A stretch of 29,770 nucleotides of DNA from an uncultured Veillonella sp. (GTDB lineage: Bacteria > Bacillota > Negativicutes > Veillonellales > Veillonellaceae): contig CABSJL010000017.1 of assembly GCA_902478055.1 (NCBI GenBank), positions 1 to 29,770 of the forward strand, in the 5' to 3' direction. The notes under the pieces were generated by a model that worked only from the letters and a program-made list of their open reading frames with translations, did no database searches and was not told the origin of the DNA. Made by a program: the position numbers and the translations under genes. This document shows, one piece after another, positions 8,366 to 16,851 of the stretch (the first letter of the stretch is position 1; every line of letters starts with the position of its first letter).

Positions 8366-8439
8366 AACGGTACTAAGTTTGATTGTACCTATTAGGTATA
8401 TTACCTAGTAGTACGGGGAATCATCTTAGTACCGTTTTT
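8366..8439 (+). terminator. Long-armed terminator with an inner hairpin
   Basis: AACGGTACTAAG at 8366-8377 pairs perfectly with 8425-8436, followed by a short T-run. The 47-base interior holds its own hairpin (TAGGTA / TACCTA around a 3-base loop). This is larger than the other terminators here but sits properly after the DUF389 gene. In 8440-8683 I see only AT-rich sequence, a possible -10 TATACT at 8542-8547 and the ribosome binding site of the lipoprotein gene. No SAM riboswitch core is recognisable. Confidence 0.65.
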
Positions 8440-8683
8440 ATGTACTTGGTAGAGCTAAATGTAATTACTCTTATCTTGCTATAGATTAAAGTTATATTAA
8501 TACATGTATAAAATCTATTATACGAGTAGGAATTAAATTGCTATACTAACTACATCGAAATTATTAAATGACTAAATGTAGATACATGATAAGAATATAT
8601 AGCTTTTTAATATATCTACGTGTGTGTATGCGTATGAGTCCTCGTCCATTGATGTAGGTGTTCATCGTAGATAGGAGGATTAC

Positions 8684-9505
8684 ATGAAAAAATGGTTGGC
8701 ATTAGCCGCGACGGCCGTATTGGGCGCGTCTTTATTAATTAGTGGTTGTGGCTCTTCCACAAATAATGCGAGCTCTAGTGGCTCTAAAGAGGTACTAAAG
8801 GTAGCAGCAAATCCTGTACCTCATGCTGAAATCTTAGAACAAGTAAAACCTATTTTGGCTAAGGAAGGTGTAGATTTACAAATCGTTGAATTTACAGACT
8901 ACATCCAACCAAACATGGCATTATCTAGCCATGAAGTCAATGCAAACTTCTTTGCAAACGTACCTTACCAAAATAACTATAACAAAGACCATGGTACAAA
9001 CTTCGTAAGCTTTGCACCAGTTCACATTGAACCATTGGCTATTTACTCTCAAAAAATTAAAGACTTGAAAGACTTGCCAAATGGTGCAAAAGTAGCAATT
9101 CCATCTGACCCAACAAACAGTGCTCGTGCACTTCTCTTGTTGCAAAGTGCTGGTCTTGTAACATTAAAAGACCCAACTGGTTTGACTAATACAGTATTTG
9201 ATATAACTAGCAATCCTAAAAATATCCAAATTACTGAGTTAGAAGCAGCTCAAATTCCTCGTTCCATCCAAGACTTAGATGCAGCAGTAATCAATGCTAA
9301 CTATGCATTGCCAGCTGGTCTTAATCCTACAAAAGATGGCTTATTCGTAGAAAAAGCTGACTCTCCATATGCAAATCTTCTTTCCGTTAACCCTGGTGAT
9401 GAAAATAAACCAGCTATCCAAAAATTAGCTAAAGCATTACAATCTCCAGAAGTTAAGAAGTTCATCGAAGAACACTACAAAGGGGCTATTATCCCAGCGT
9501 TCTAA
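8684..9505 (+). CDS. metQ: MetQ/NlpA-family substrate-binding lipoprotein
   Basis: A 273-residue lipoprotein. K-K at the start, a hydrophobic stretch and the lipobox L-I-S-G-C predict lipidation at Cys22. The mature part (A-N-P-V-P-H-A-E-I-L near 45-54, the D-Y-I-Q-P-N segment and F-F-A-N-V-P-Y-Q) matches the D/L-methionine-binding proteins of MetNIQ importers. A strong AGGAGG ribosome binding site precedes the ATG. No metN or metI is adjacent; a terminator follows directly, so it must work with a transporter encoded elsewhere. The ligand could be another methionine-like compound. Confidence 0.85.
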   Translation: MKKWLALAATAVLGASLLISGCGSSTNNASSSGSKEVLKVAANPVPHAEILEQVKPILAKEGVDLQIVEFTDYIQPNMALSSHEVNANFFANVPYQNNYNKDHGTNFVSFAPVHIEPLAIYSQKIKDLKDLPNGAKVAIPSDPTNSARALLLLQSAGLVTLKDPTGLTNTVFDITSNPKNIQITELEAAQIPRSIQDLDAAVINANYALPAGLNPTKDGLFVEKADSPYANLLSVNPGDENKPAIQKLAKALQSPEVKKFIEEHYKGAIIPAF

Positions 9506-9570
9506 TCGATTGATCGTTAATAACACATATGTATCTGAAATACCTTCTCATGACAAACTCTATAGATACG

Positions 9571-9607
9571 AAAAAAGGCGTAACACCATTGGTGTTACGC
9601 CTTTTTT
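9571..9607. terminator. Bidirectional terminator between metQ and the AraC regulator
   Basis: A 17-bp perfect stem (9571-9587 with 9591-9607) with a 3-base loop, GGCGTAACACC core, A-run on one side and T-run on the other. It serves the convergent lipoprotein and regulator genes. Confidence 0.93.
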
Positions 9608-9613
9608 ATTATA

Positions 9614-10504
9614 TTACGCATCAATTGGCTTAGCATATTTCTTCCGATACGAATGTGGTGTTTCGGTGGTAGCTAGCTTGAATATTTTACAGAAGTAGCT
9701 TGTTCTGTTATAGCCCAATGTTTTACTAATCTGATTAACCGTCAGTTGGGAATATACTAATAGCTTTTTGGCTTCTTGTATGCGTAATAGTGTTATATAT
9801 TGCACTACTGAAAGTCCTGTATCATCTTTAAAAATTTTAGAGAAGTAGGACTCGCTTAAATGAATATGTTCCGAAATCCTCCTGAGCGACACGCGTTTGC
9901 TCAGGTTTTTTTCTATGTATAACATAGCCTTTCGGATCTCTGGACGATTAATAGGCCGTTCTGACTCAACAAAGTCCGGCAATTGTTCATAGGGCATTTC
10001 TTCGGCCATGGCATCGTTAAATGGGAAGTAATGTTCTACTAAAATCCTCAACACCTTTGTAGCACTGTAAATTTGTTCTGCAGTCAAAACAGGCAAGGTC
10101 CGATATAAAGCACGGAGCTTGGTGTCATCATGCCAATCGGTTTGGGTAGGTAAAATCGGCTTAATGGTCGTGTCCTCTGTTTTTGTTTGTCCTGCCATGA
10201 TGAAGCCTAAGATGGCTCCATCTTTCATGATAGGCACGGAGAAATCTATGAGCCCCATATGACAGCGATACGGGCAGGAGGATAGTTCTTTTGTCGCATC
10301 TAGGCCGCCATATAAGTCGCATTGATTACAACGCTTGGCGTAGGTCGGATTGCGCCTTACGACCTTACAAAATGGGGAAAAGTTATATTCCTGAGATAAC
10401 ACTTTTCCACGATTGTTAACAAAAATGGCTGCAATTTTTGTTATGTTTGTGAAATCACGCATGATTTCATTGATAAGCTTAGTATCTTCGTTCGTACAAA
10501 TCAT
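9614..10504 (-). CDS. pocR: PocR-type AraC-family activator of the pdu operon
   Basis: I place the start at 10504 because TGGAGGT at 10511-10517 sits just ahead of that ATG; an in-frame ATG 15 codons earlier lacks a site. The 296-residue protein has an N-terminal PocR sensory domain with a cysteine set (Cys46, Cys59, Cys62, Cys77, Cys81, His82), and a C-terminal pair of AraC helix-turn-helix motifs from about residue 195, ending in the H-S-Y-R-K-K-Y signature. In Salmonella PocR activates pdu and cob genes in response to propanediol. The divergent position next to the pdu operon implies the same role. Candidate half-sites lie at 10695-10726. Confidence 0.88.
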   Translation of the reverse strand: MICTNEDTKLINEIMRDFTNITKIAAIFVNNRGKVLSQEYNFSPFCKVVRRNPTYAKRCNQCDLYGGLDATKELSSCPYRCHMGLIDFSVPIMKDGAILGFIMAGQTKTEDTTIKPILPTQTDWHDDTKLRALYRTLPVLTAEQIYSATKVLRILVEHYFPFNDAMAEEMPYEQLPDFVESERPINRPEIRKAMLYIEKNLSKRVSLRRISEHIHLSESYFSKIFKDDTGLSVVQYITLLRIQEAKKLLVYSQLTVNQISKTLGYNRTSYFCKIFKLATTETPHSYRKKYAKPIDA

Positions 10505-10694
10505 AGTAAAACCTCCAATCACAAATGTGTTAAGAGGTCTAGTAAGCACACCGCTAAAATAGCTCTACTTGCTCTCTAGCTAAAGGGTTGGCTCTAAACC
10601 TGAGAAAAGAGAAAAGTGACATACCACCTAAAATTCATATACCTATAAAATTACGTTATTTCTTGCTTTTATATGTATAAGTATAACAGGATTG

Positions 10695-10767
10695 TCGTAT
10701 TTTAGTAATAGAAAAATCGCATTTTACGAATATACATAAAAAAGTTGTATTTAATAATTTTTATAAT
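10695..10767 (+). promoter_or_regulatory. Candidate PocR operator and pdu operon promoter
   Basis: TCGTATTTTA at 10695-10704 and TCGCATTTTA at 10717-10726 form a direct repeat spaced 22 bp, about two helical turns, as expected for AraC-family half-sites. TATAAT at 10762-10767 is a good -10 with no recognisable -35, typical of an activator-dependent promoter. A weaker third copy, TTGTATTTAA, lies at 10745-10754. The predicted start near 10774 gives a leader of about 210 bases before short pduB. The rest of 10505-10985 shows no terminator, riboswitch or gene I can support. Confidence 0.45.
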
Positions 10768-10985
10768 AAAGGTAGATAAAAGCCTTATATTACTTATATT
10801 TAGAAAGGATTGAGTCCAATGGGTTGTGACTGAATAGCAAGGCATGCTCTATAGCAATATATGGTGTACAGGATATAGTGTTGTATACATATGAATGGTT
10901 AAAGAAATGTAAAAAAATATAAAATGGTATAACGTAGCATAGTTTCCTGTACAAAGATACTTTCATTATACGTATGGAGGGTATT

Positions 10986-11687
10986 ATGGCGACAACATGT
11001 GGATTAACTGAATTTGTAGGGACTAGCAAAACTGGTGATACTATAGGTCTCGTAATTGCTAACGTAGATCAACAAGTATTAGATGCGATGAAATTAAAGA
11101 AAAAATATCGTTCTATCGGTATTTTAGGCGCTCGTACTGGTGCAGGCCCACACATTATGGCAGCTGACGAAGCAGTAAAAGCAACAAATACAGAAATCGT
11201 TAGCATTGAATTGCCTCGTGATACTAAAGGTGGCGCAGGCCATGGCTCACTAATTATATTTGGTGGCGATGATGTATCCGATGTAAAACGCGCTATTGAA
11301 GTAGCATTAGCTGAAGTGGAACGCACCTTTGGCGATGTATACGCAAACGATGCTGGACATATTGAACTTCAATATACAGCACGCGCTAGTCATGCGGTAA
11401 ATGCAGCATTTGGCGCTCCAGAAGGTAAAGCTTTTGGCCTTATCGTAGGCGCTCCTGCAGCGATTGGCGTAGTTATGGCCGATGTAGCTGTTAAATCTGC
11501 GAACGTTGATGTAATTGGTTATGCATCTCCTTCTGCAGGTACAAGTAATTCTAACGAAGTTATTTTACAGATTTCTGGCGATTCTGGGGCTGTACGACAA
11601 GCAGTTATCTCTGCTCGTGAAGTAGGTAAACAATTGCTTGGTACGATGGGTGACGAACCAGTGAACGGAGCCCCTTCCTATATCTAA
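10986..11687 (+). CDS. pduB: BMC-T shell protein, short PduB (PduB'-like)
   Basis: A 233-residue tandem-BMC trimer protein of the microcompartment shell. The ATG at 10986 is preceded by GGAGGG; an in-frame ATG at 10974 has no ribosome binding site. The protein begins directly with C-G-L-T-E-F-V-G-T, like the internally started PduB' of Salmonella, and lacks the N-terminal extension of full-length PduB. Two BMC folds follow (about 10-120 and 125-225) and the end P-S-Y-I matches Salmonella PduB. It opens the operon without a pduA ahead of it. A longer homolog lies at 20897. The division into separate short and long genes is unusual. Confidence 0.9.
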   Translation: MATTCGLTEFVGTSKTGDTIGLVIANVDQQVLDAMKLKKKYRSIGILGARTGAGPHIMAADEAVKATNTEIVSIELPRDTKGGAGHGSLIIFGGDDVSDVKRAIEVALAEVERTFGDVYANDAGHIELQYTARASHAVNAAFGAPEGKAFGLIVGAPAAIGVVMADVAVKSANVDVIGYASPSAGTSNSNEVILQISGDSGAVRQAVISAREVGKQLLGTMGDEPVNGAPSYI

Positions 11688-11708
11688 TCTGAAAGGATGG
11701 TATGCCCT

Positions 11709-13370
11709 ATGAAATCAAAACGTTTCGAAGTCTTAAGTCAACGTCCTGTTAATCAGGATGGTTATGTAAAGGAATGGGTAGAGGAAGGTTTTATAGCTAT
11801 GGAATCTCCTCAAGATCCAAAGCCTAGCCTCAAAATTGAAGGCGGTCGCATCGTTGAACTTGATGGCAAACGCCGTGAAGATTTTGACCTTATTGATACA
11901 TTTATTGCAAATTATGGTATCGTTCTCGATGGTGCTCAAGAAGCGATGGCAAAAGATTCAAAAGAGATTGCTAATATGATGCTTACCCCTTCAGTACCTC
12001 GCGAAGAAATCGTTAAGATTTGTAAATCTATTACTCCAGCAAAAATGTTGGAAGTTGTTTCTTGCATGAACGTTGTTGAAATGATGCAATGTATGCAAAA
12101 AATGCGCGCTCGTCGTACCATGGCTAACCAAGCCCATGTAACGAACGTAAACGATAACCCAGTACAAATCGCAGCAGATGCTGCGGAAGGTGCACTTCGT
12201 GGGTTTGCAGAAGAAGAAACAACAGTAGCGGTTGCTCGTTATGCACCACTTAATGCGATCAGCTTACTCGTAGGCTCTCAATGTGGTCGTCCAGGCGTAT
12301 TGACTCAATGCTCCTTGGAAGAAGCAACAGAATTAGAACTTGGTATGCGCGGTTTCACAGCTTATGCAGAAACTATTTCCGTATATGGTACAGAAGACGT
12401 ATTTACCGATGGTGATGATACACCTTGGTCTAAAGGCTTCCTCGCATCTGCTTATGCATCTCGAGGTCTTAAAATGCGCTTTACATCTGGTACAGGTTCT
12501 GAAGTACAAATGGGCCAAGCAGAAGGCAAGTCTATGTTATATCTTGAAATTCGTTGTCTATACCTTACAAAAGGCGCTGGCGTACAAGGTATCCAAAATG
12601 GTTCTGTAAGCTGTATCGGCATTCCAGCAGCCGTACCTTCTGGTATCCGCGCTGTATTAGCAGAAAACCTTGTAGCTGCTATGCTCGACCTTGAATGTGC
12701 ATCTAGTAATGACCAAACATTCAGTCACTCTGACTTACGTAGAACAGCCCGTACATTGATGCAATTTGCACCTGGTACTGACTTTATTTGCTCCGGTTAT
12801 AGTTCTACACCAAACTATGACAACATGTTCGCTGGTTCCAACTGGGATGCAGAGGACTATGATGACTGGACAGTTATCCAACGAGACCTCAAGGTAAATG
12901 GCGGTCTTATTCCTGCTCGCGAAGAAGAAGTTGTAGCAGTTCGTAATAAAGCGGCCCGTGCATTACAAGCGTTGTTCAAAGCTTTAGGCTTGCCTCCAAT
13001 TACAGATCAAGAGGTAGAGGCTGCTACCTATGCGAATGGCTCTAAAGATATGCCTCCTCGTGATAAGGTTGCAGACATTAAAGCGGCTCAAGACTTGTTA
13101 AACCGTGGTGTTACAGGCGTTGATTTCGTAAAAGGCTTAGCTAAAGAAGGTCATCAAGATGTAGCACAAAGTATTTTGAACCTATTAAAACAAAAAATCT
13201 CCGGCGATTACTTACAAACATCGGCCATCTTTGACCGTGATTTCAACGTTATCTCCGCGATTAACAATAGAAATGACTATCAAGGTGTTGGCACAGGGTA
13301 TCGTGTGGAAGGTGAAGATTGGGAACGTATTAAAGATATTCCAAACGCCATTGATCCACGGGATATATAA
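11709..13370 (+). CDS. pduC: B12-dependent diol dehydratase large subunit PduC
   Basis: A 553-residue alpha subunit of propanediol/glycerol dehydratase, which converts 1,2-propanediol to propionaldehyde (or glycerol to 3-hydroxypropionaldehyde) through adenosylcobalamin radical chemistry. Starting at the ATG at 11709, the residues match Klebsiella oxytoca numbering exactly: Gln141, His143, Glu170, Glu221, Gln296, Ser301, Asp335, Gln336 and Ser362 are all present, so the active site is intact. Four extra codons upstream (ATG at 11697) overlap the ribosome binding site and are not used in relatives. It is followed by pduD after 12 bases. Which diol is preferred cannot be read from these residues. 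Confidence 0.97.
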   Translation: MKSKRFEVLSQRPVNQDGYVKEWVEEGFIAMESPQDPKPSLKIEGGRIVELDGKRREDFDLIDTFIANYGIVLDGAQEAMAKDSKEIANMMLTPSVPREEIVKICKSITPAKMLEVVSCMNVVEMMQCMQKMRARRTMANQAHVTNVNDNPVQIAADAAEGALRGFAEEETTVAVARYAPLNAISLLVGSQCGRPGVLTQCSLEEATELELGMRGFTAYAETISVYGTEDVFTDGDDTPWSKGFLASAYASRGLKMRFTSGTGSEVQMGQAEGKSMLYLEIRCLYLTKGAGVQGIQNGSVSCIGIPAAVPSGIRAVLAENLVAAMLDLECASSNDQTFSHSDLRRTARTLMQFAPGTDFICSGYSSTPNYDNMFAGSNWDAEDYDDWTVIQRDLKVNGGLIPAREEEVVAVRNKAARALQALFKALGLPPITDQEVEAATYANGSKDMPPRDKVADIKAAQDLLNRGVTGVDFVKGLAKEGHQDVAQSILNLLKQKISGDYLQTSAIFDRDFNVISAINNRNDYQGVGTGYRVEGEDWERIKDIPNAIDPRDI

Positions 13371-13382
13371 GGAGGTGTCATG

Positions 13383-14066
13383 ATGGCTGAAATTAACAGA
13401 GATGTATTACGCTCTATTATCCTAGACGTTTTACAAGAAATGGGTGGTGTTCATGAGGCACCACAATTTAAGGCTAATGTTGGTGAAAGTGCAGCACCTA
13501 GACATGAAGACCCAACTGGTGACGATAGCTGGCTACAAACTGGTGGCCCTGCACAACCTGGCACTAGCGCAGATGAAGTAGTGATTGCTGTAGGTCCTGC
13601 CTTTGGTCGTAGTCAACGACAAACCATCGTTGGTGTATCGCATCAAGAGGTAATTCGTCAATTAGTAGCTGGTATCGAAGAAGAAGGCTTAAAAGCTCGT
13701 GTAATCCGCGTATACCGTTCCTCTGACGTAGCGGCCGTAGCCGTTGAAGGTGATTCTATTTCTGGATCCGGTGTATGTATTGGTATTCAATCTAAAGGTA
13801 CAACCCTAATTCACCAACGAGATTTACAACCACTTTCAAACTTGGAATTGTTCCCTCAAGCACCGCTATTAACAGCTGAAACATACCGTGCTATTGGTAA
13901 AAATGCTGCTAAATACGCTAAGGGCGAATCCCCAACACCAGTACCAACATTGAACGATCAAATGGCTCGTCCAAAATACCAAGCATTGTCTGCGTTACTT
14001 CACATCAAGGAAACTAAGCATGTAGTAAAAGGTAAGCCAGCTGATGAAGTTCGTGTCACTGTATAA
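13383..14066 (+). CDS. pduD: Diol dehydratase medium subunit PduD
   Basis: The 227-residue beta subunit that, with PduC and PduE, holds adenosylcobalamin. Residues 1-20 form an amphipathic helix (L-R-S-I-I-L-D-V-L-Q-E-M), the encapsulation peptide that targets the enzyme to the shell lumen. A flexible Ala/Pro/Gly linker follows to about residue 55. The core includes V-G-P-A-F-G, the segment S-G-S-G-V-C-I-G-I-Q-S-K-G-T-T and the end H-I-K-E-T-K, all as in Salmonella PduD. ATG occurs twice (13380 and 13383); I prefer the second for its 6-base spacing from GGAGGT. Confidence 0.96.
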   Translation: MAEINRDVLRSIILDVLQEMGGVHEAPQFKANVGESAAPRHEDPTGDDSWLQTGGPAQPGTSADEVVIAVGPAFGRSQRQTIVGVSHQEVIRQLVAGIEEEGLKARVIRVYRSSDVAAVAVEGDSISGSGVCIGIQSKGTTLIHQRDLQPLSNLELFPQAPLLTAETYRAIGKNAAKYAKGESPTPVPTLNDQMARPKYQALSALLHIKETKHVVKGKPADEVRVTV

Positions 14067-14077
14067 GGAGGTTTACT

Positions 14078-14608
14078 ATGGCTAACGAATTAGAAGCCTT
14101 AATTCGGCAGATCGTATCTGAAATAGAAGGGGCGAAAGGCAGTACAACACAGTACTCTACGCCTCATACACCATCTACAACTAATACAGTAGATAGAGTG
14201 GTTACAATCGAAGATTATCCGATTGCTAAAAAACATCCAGAATGGATTGATCTTGGTCAAGGCCGTGACTTGAGCCATATTACGATGGATAACGTAATGG
14301 CAGGTCACATCACAATGGATGATTTGAAAATTTCTCCATCCATTTTGAAAGCCCAAGGTCAAATTGCTAAGGCTGGGGGCCGTGATCAAATTGAACTCAA
14401 CTTCTCCCGCGCCGCAGAAATGACGAAAGTTAGCGATAAACGCTTACTTGAAATGTATAATGCACTTCGTCCATATCGTTCTTCTAAACAAGAACTCTTG
14501 GATATTGCTAGCGAACTTGATGGTCTAGGTGCTCCAATTTGTGCAAACTTTGTACGAGAAGCTGCAGAAAACTACGAACGCCGTAAAAAACTGAAAGGTG
14601 ATAATTAA
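14078..14608 (+). CDS. pduE: Diol dehydratase small subunit PduE
   Basis: The 176-residue gamma subunit of the dehydratase. An N-terminal amphipathic helix (L-E-A-L-I-R-Q-I-V-S-E-I) resembles an encapsulation peptide, followed by a Ser/Thr-rich linker to about residue 45. The conserved core runs from D-Y-P-I-A-K-K-H-P-E-W to the C-terminal R-E-A-A-E-N-Y-E-R-R-K-K-L-K. The length is close to Salmonella PduE. It starts 11 bases after pduD with GGAGGT as ribosome binding site. Confidence 0.96.
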   Translation: MANELEALIRQIVSEIEGAKGSTTQYSTPHTPSTTNTVDRVVTIEDYPIAKKHPEWIDLGQGRDLSHITMDNVMAGHITMDDLKISPSILKAQGQIAKAGGRDQIELNFSRAAEMTKVSDKRLLEMYNALRPYRSSKQELLDIASELDGLGAPICANFVREAAENYERRKKLKGDN

Positions 14609-14626
14609 CCTATAGGAGATGTCATT

Positions 14627-16453
14627 ATGAAACGAATTGTTGGCATCGATATCGGAAACTCTACAACAGAAGCGGCCTTGGCCGAAATTCATAGCAATGG
14701 AGAGGTAAAGTTCTTATCTTCTGCTATTGCTAGCACCACTGGTATTAAAGGAACGCGCGAAAATATCGTAGGCCTCATGGATGCCCTCAAGTCGCTAATC
14801 AAGTCTGCTAATCTTACACTACGAGACATTGACTTAATTCGCATTAATGAGGCTACACCAGTTATCGGTGATGTAGCTATGGAGACCATTACGGAAACCA
14901 TTATTACGGAATCTACCATGATAGGTCACAATCCTAAAACACCAGGTGGTTTAGGACTTGGTGTAGGCTATACAGTTCCTATTGAACAACTCATCGACAA
15001 GCCACAAGATAAGCCATACATCGTGGTAGCTCCTAAAATTATCGATTTTGAATTGGTAGCACAGCTTATCAATGCGTACTGTCAACGCGGTTATGATATT
15101 CGCGCTGCTATTCTTCAAGCCGATGATGGAGTACTAGTCAATAATCGATTAGATCATAAAATTCCTATCGTAGACGAGGTTGCGTATATCGATAAAATCC
15201 CAATGGGTATGCTTTCTGCTGTAGAGGTTGTAGAACCGGGGCAAGTGGTATCACAATTATCTAATCCTTATGGTATTGCCACTGTATTTGAGCTTTCACC
15301 AGAGGAAACAAAGAATATTGTACCAATTGCTAGGGCCCTCATCGGGAACCGCTCTGCAGTAGTTATTAAAACGCCTGCAGGGGATGTTAAAGAACGGGTA
15401 ATACCGGCAGGATCTATCATTGTTATGGGGAATGACCGAACTGTATCCGTCGATGTATCTGCAGGGGCAGAAAGAATCATGGAAACCCTTGAATCCGTTC
15501 ATCCTATTGAGGATATCAGCGGGGAAGCAGGTACGAATGTAGGTGGCATGCTTGAAAAGGTTCGCCTCACAATGGCGCAATTAACGAATAAATCACCTCA
15601 AGACGTATATATTCAAGATTTACTAGCTGTAGATGTGGCTGTTCCTATTAATGTGAAAGGCGGCCTTGCAGGTGAGTTCTCTATGGAACAGGCTGTAGGC
15701 ATTGCCTCTATGGTTAAGTCAGATCATCTACAAATGGAAATCATTGCGAAGCAGGTAGAAAAAGAGTTAGGCGTTCCTGTTGAAATAGGTGGCGAAGAGG
15801 CTGAATCAGCTATCTTAGGCGCTTTGACTACACCGGGGACAGCCAAACCAATGGCCATACTCGATTTAGGAGCAGGCTCTACCGATGCATCTATCATCAA
15901 TCAAGAAGGAAAAATTAAGGCCATTCATCTTGCAGGTGCAGGAAATATGGTAACAATGTTAATCAACTCCGAGCTTGGTTTAGAGGATATGCATATTGCG
16001 GAATCTATTAAACGAGATCCATTGGCTCAAGTACTCAGTGTATATCACATTCGTCACGAAGATGGAACGGTGCAGTTCTTTAATGAACCACTTCCGGCAG
16101 CATTGTTTGGCCGCGTTGTTATTGTCACTCCTGATGGGCTTGTTCCTGTAGAGCGAGATATCCCACTAGAAACGATTAAACGTGTTCGTCAAACCGCCAA
16201 GAAACGGGTGTTTGTAACAAATTCTCTTCGTGCTTTGGCATCTGTTAGTCCTACTCATAATGTGCGAGATATACCATTCGTAGTTATCGTAGGTGGTTCT
16301 GCATTAGACTTTGAAATTCCTCAACTCGTCACCGATGCACTTTCACAATATGCATTAGTAGCAGGTCGAGGCAATATTCGAGGCGTTGAAGGTGCACGTA
16401 ATGCGGTAGCAACAGGTTTGGTATTATCCTATGCACAGAAGGGAGGCCTATGA
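14627..16453 (+). CDS. pduG: Diol dehydratase reactivase large subunit PduG
   Basis: A 608-residue ATPase of the actin/Hsp70-like fold. With PduH it exchanges damaged cobalamin for intact adenosylcobalamin in suicide-inactivated dehydratase. Visible motifs are the phosphate-1 loop G-I-D-I-G-N-S-T-T near the N-terminus, L-D-L-G-A-G-S-T-D near residues 414-422 and V-I-V-G-G-S-A-L-D near 560. The length matches Salmonella PduG (610). The stop codon overlaps the start region of pduH, indicating translational coupling. Confidence 0.96.
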   Translation: MKRIVGIDIGNSTTEAALAEIHSNGEVKFLSSAIASTTGIKGTRENIVGLMDALKSLIKSANLTLRDIDLIRINEATPVIGDVAMETITETIITESTMIGHNPKTPGGLGLGVGYTVPIEQLIDKPQDKPYIVVAPKIIDFELVAQLINAYCQRGYDIRAAILQADDGVLVNNRLDHKIPIVDEVAYIDKIPMGMLSAVEVVEPGQVVSQLSNPYGIATVFELSPEETKNIVPIARALIGNRSAVVIKTPAGDVKERVIPAGSIIVMGNDRTVSVDVSAGAERIMETLESVHPIEDISGEAGTNVGGMLEKVRLTMAQLTNKSPQDVYIQDLLAVDVAVPINVKGGLAGEFSMEQAVGIASMVKSDHLQMEIIAKQVEKELGVPVEIGGEEAESAILGALTTPGTAKPMAILDLGAGSTDASIINQEGKIKAIHLAGAGNMVTMLINSELGLEDMHIAESIKRDPLAQVLSVYHIRHEDGTVQFFNEPLPAALFGRVVIVTPDGLVPVERDIPLETIKRVRQTAKKRVFVTNSLRALASVSPTHNVRDIPFVVIVGGSALDFEIPQLVTDALSQYALVAGRGNIRGVEGARNAVATGLVLSYAQKGGL

Positions 16454-16824
16454 TGGACCAAAGTATCATCAGCAAGCCAACCATATTGCTGTATGCTACA
16501 CAGCATATCAGTGAGGATGTACTAAAACCCGTTCTACATGGTATTGAAGAGGAAGGTCTACCAGTTGTCATTGAGTCCCACAGTGGTACGCATATGGCAT
16601 TGGCTGATCTAGCATCTCGTAATTCCGCTTTATCTGTAGGTATAGGCGTTGATGAACAGGCTATTGTATTGACCTATAAAAATATACCAGCGCATCAATT
16701 TATCTACCGACTCAGTGGTTACAGTCAATATCCGGATAGCTTACGTACTTTAGGTGTCAATGCAGCTCGCCTTGTAAAAGGAAATCCTTTTGTTTCTGAT
16801 GAACGATTGGAAGTGGCCTTTTAA
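16450..16824 (+). CDS. pduH: Diol dehydratase reactivase small subunit PduH
   Basis: A 124-residue partner of PduG with the same fold as the dehydratase beta subunit, which it displaces during reactivation. Landmarks are the E-E-G-L-P segment near residue 32, S-V-G-I-G-V-D and the L-G-x-N-A-A-R-L-V-K-G-x-P-F end. The ATG overlaps the pduG stop by four bases; the next codon is also ATG (16453) and has better spacing from GGAGG, so either may be used. Confidence 0.93.
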   Translation: MMDQSIISKPTILLYATQHISEDVLKPVLHGIEEEGLPVVIESHSGTHMALADLASRNSALSVGIGVDEQAIVLTYKNIPAHQFIYRLSGYSQYPDSLRTLGVNAARLVKGNPFVSDERLEVAF

Positions 16825-16851
16825 ATACAATTAACTTGAGAGGTGGTGCAT

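Noticed and set aside
8440..8683. SAM riboswitch or T-box upstream of the MetQ-type gene
   Set aside because: The conserved S-box GAGGGA/kink-turn pattern and T-box sequence are absent.
9510..9698. A small plus-strand open frame after the lipoprotein gene
   Set aside because: It runs through the bidirectional terminator and into the 3' end of the regulator gene on the other strand, with no ribosome binding site.
10505..10985. Possible cobalamin riboswitch or leader peptide before the pdu operon
   Set aside because: No B12-box is present. A 16-codon ORF at 10844-10894 and a 4-codon ORF starting nearby have weak ribosome binding sites and no notable codon run, so neither can be supported.
11069..11326. 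Minus-strand open frames within pduB, pduC, pduG, pduU and others
   Set aside because: They lie fully inside strongly conserved plus-strand genes, have no ribosome binding sites and show no recognisable protein features; they are by-products of the coding bias.
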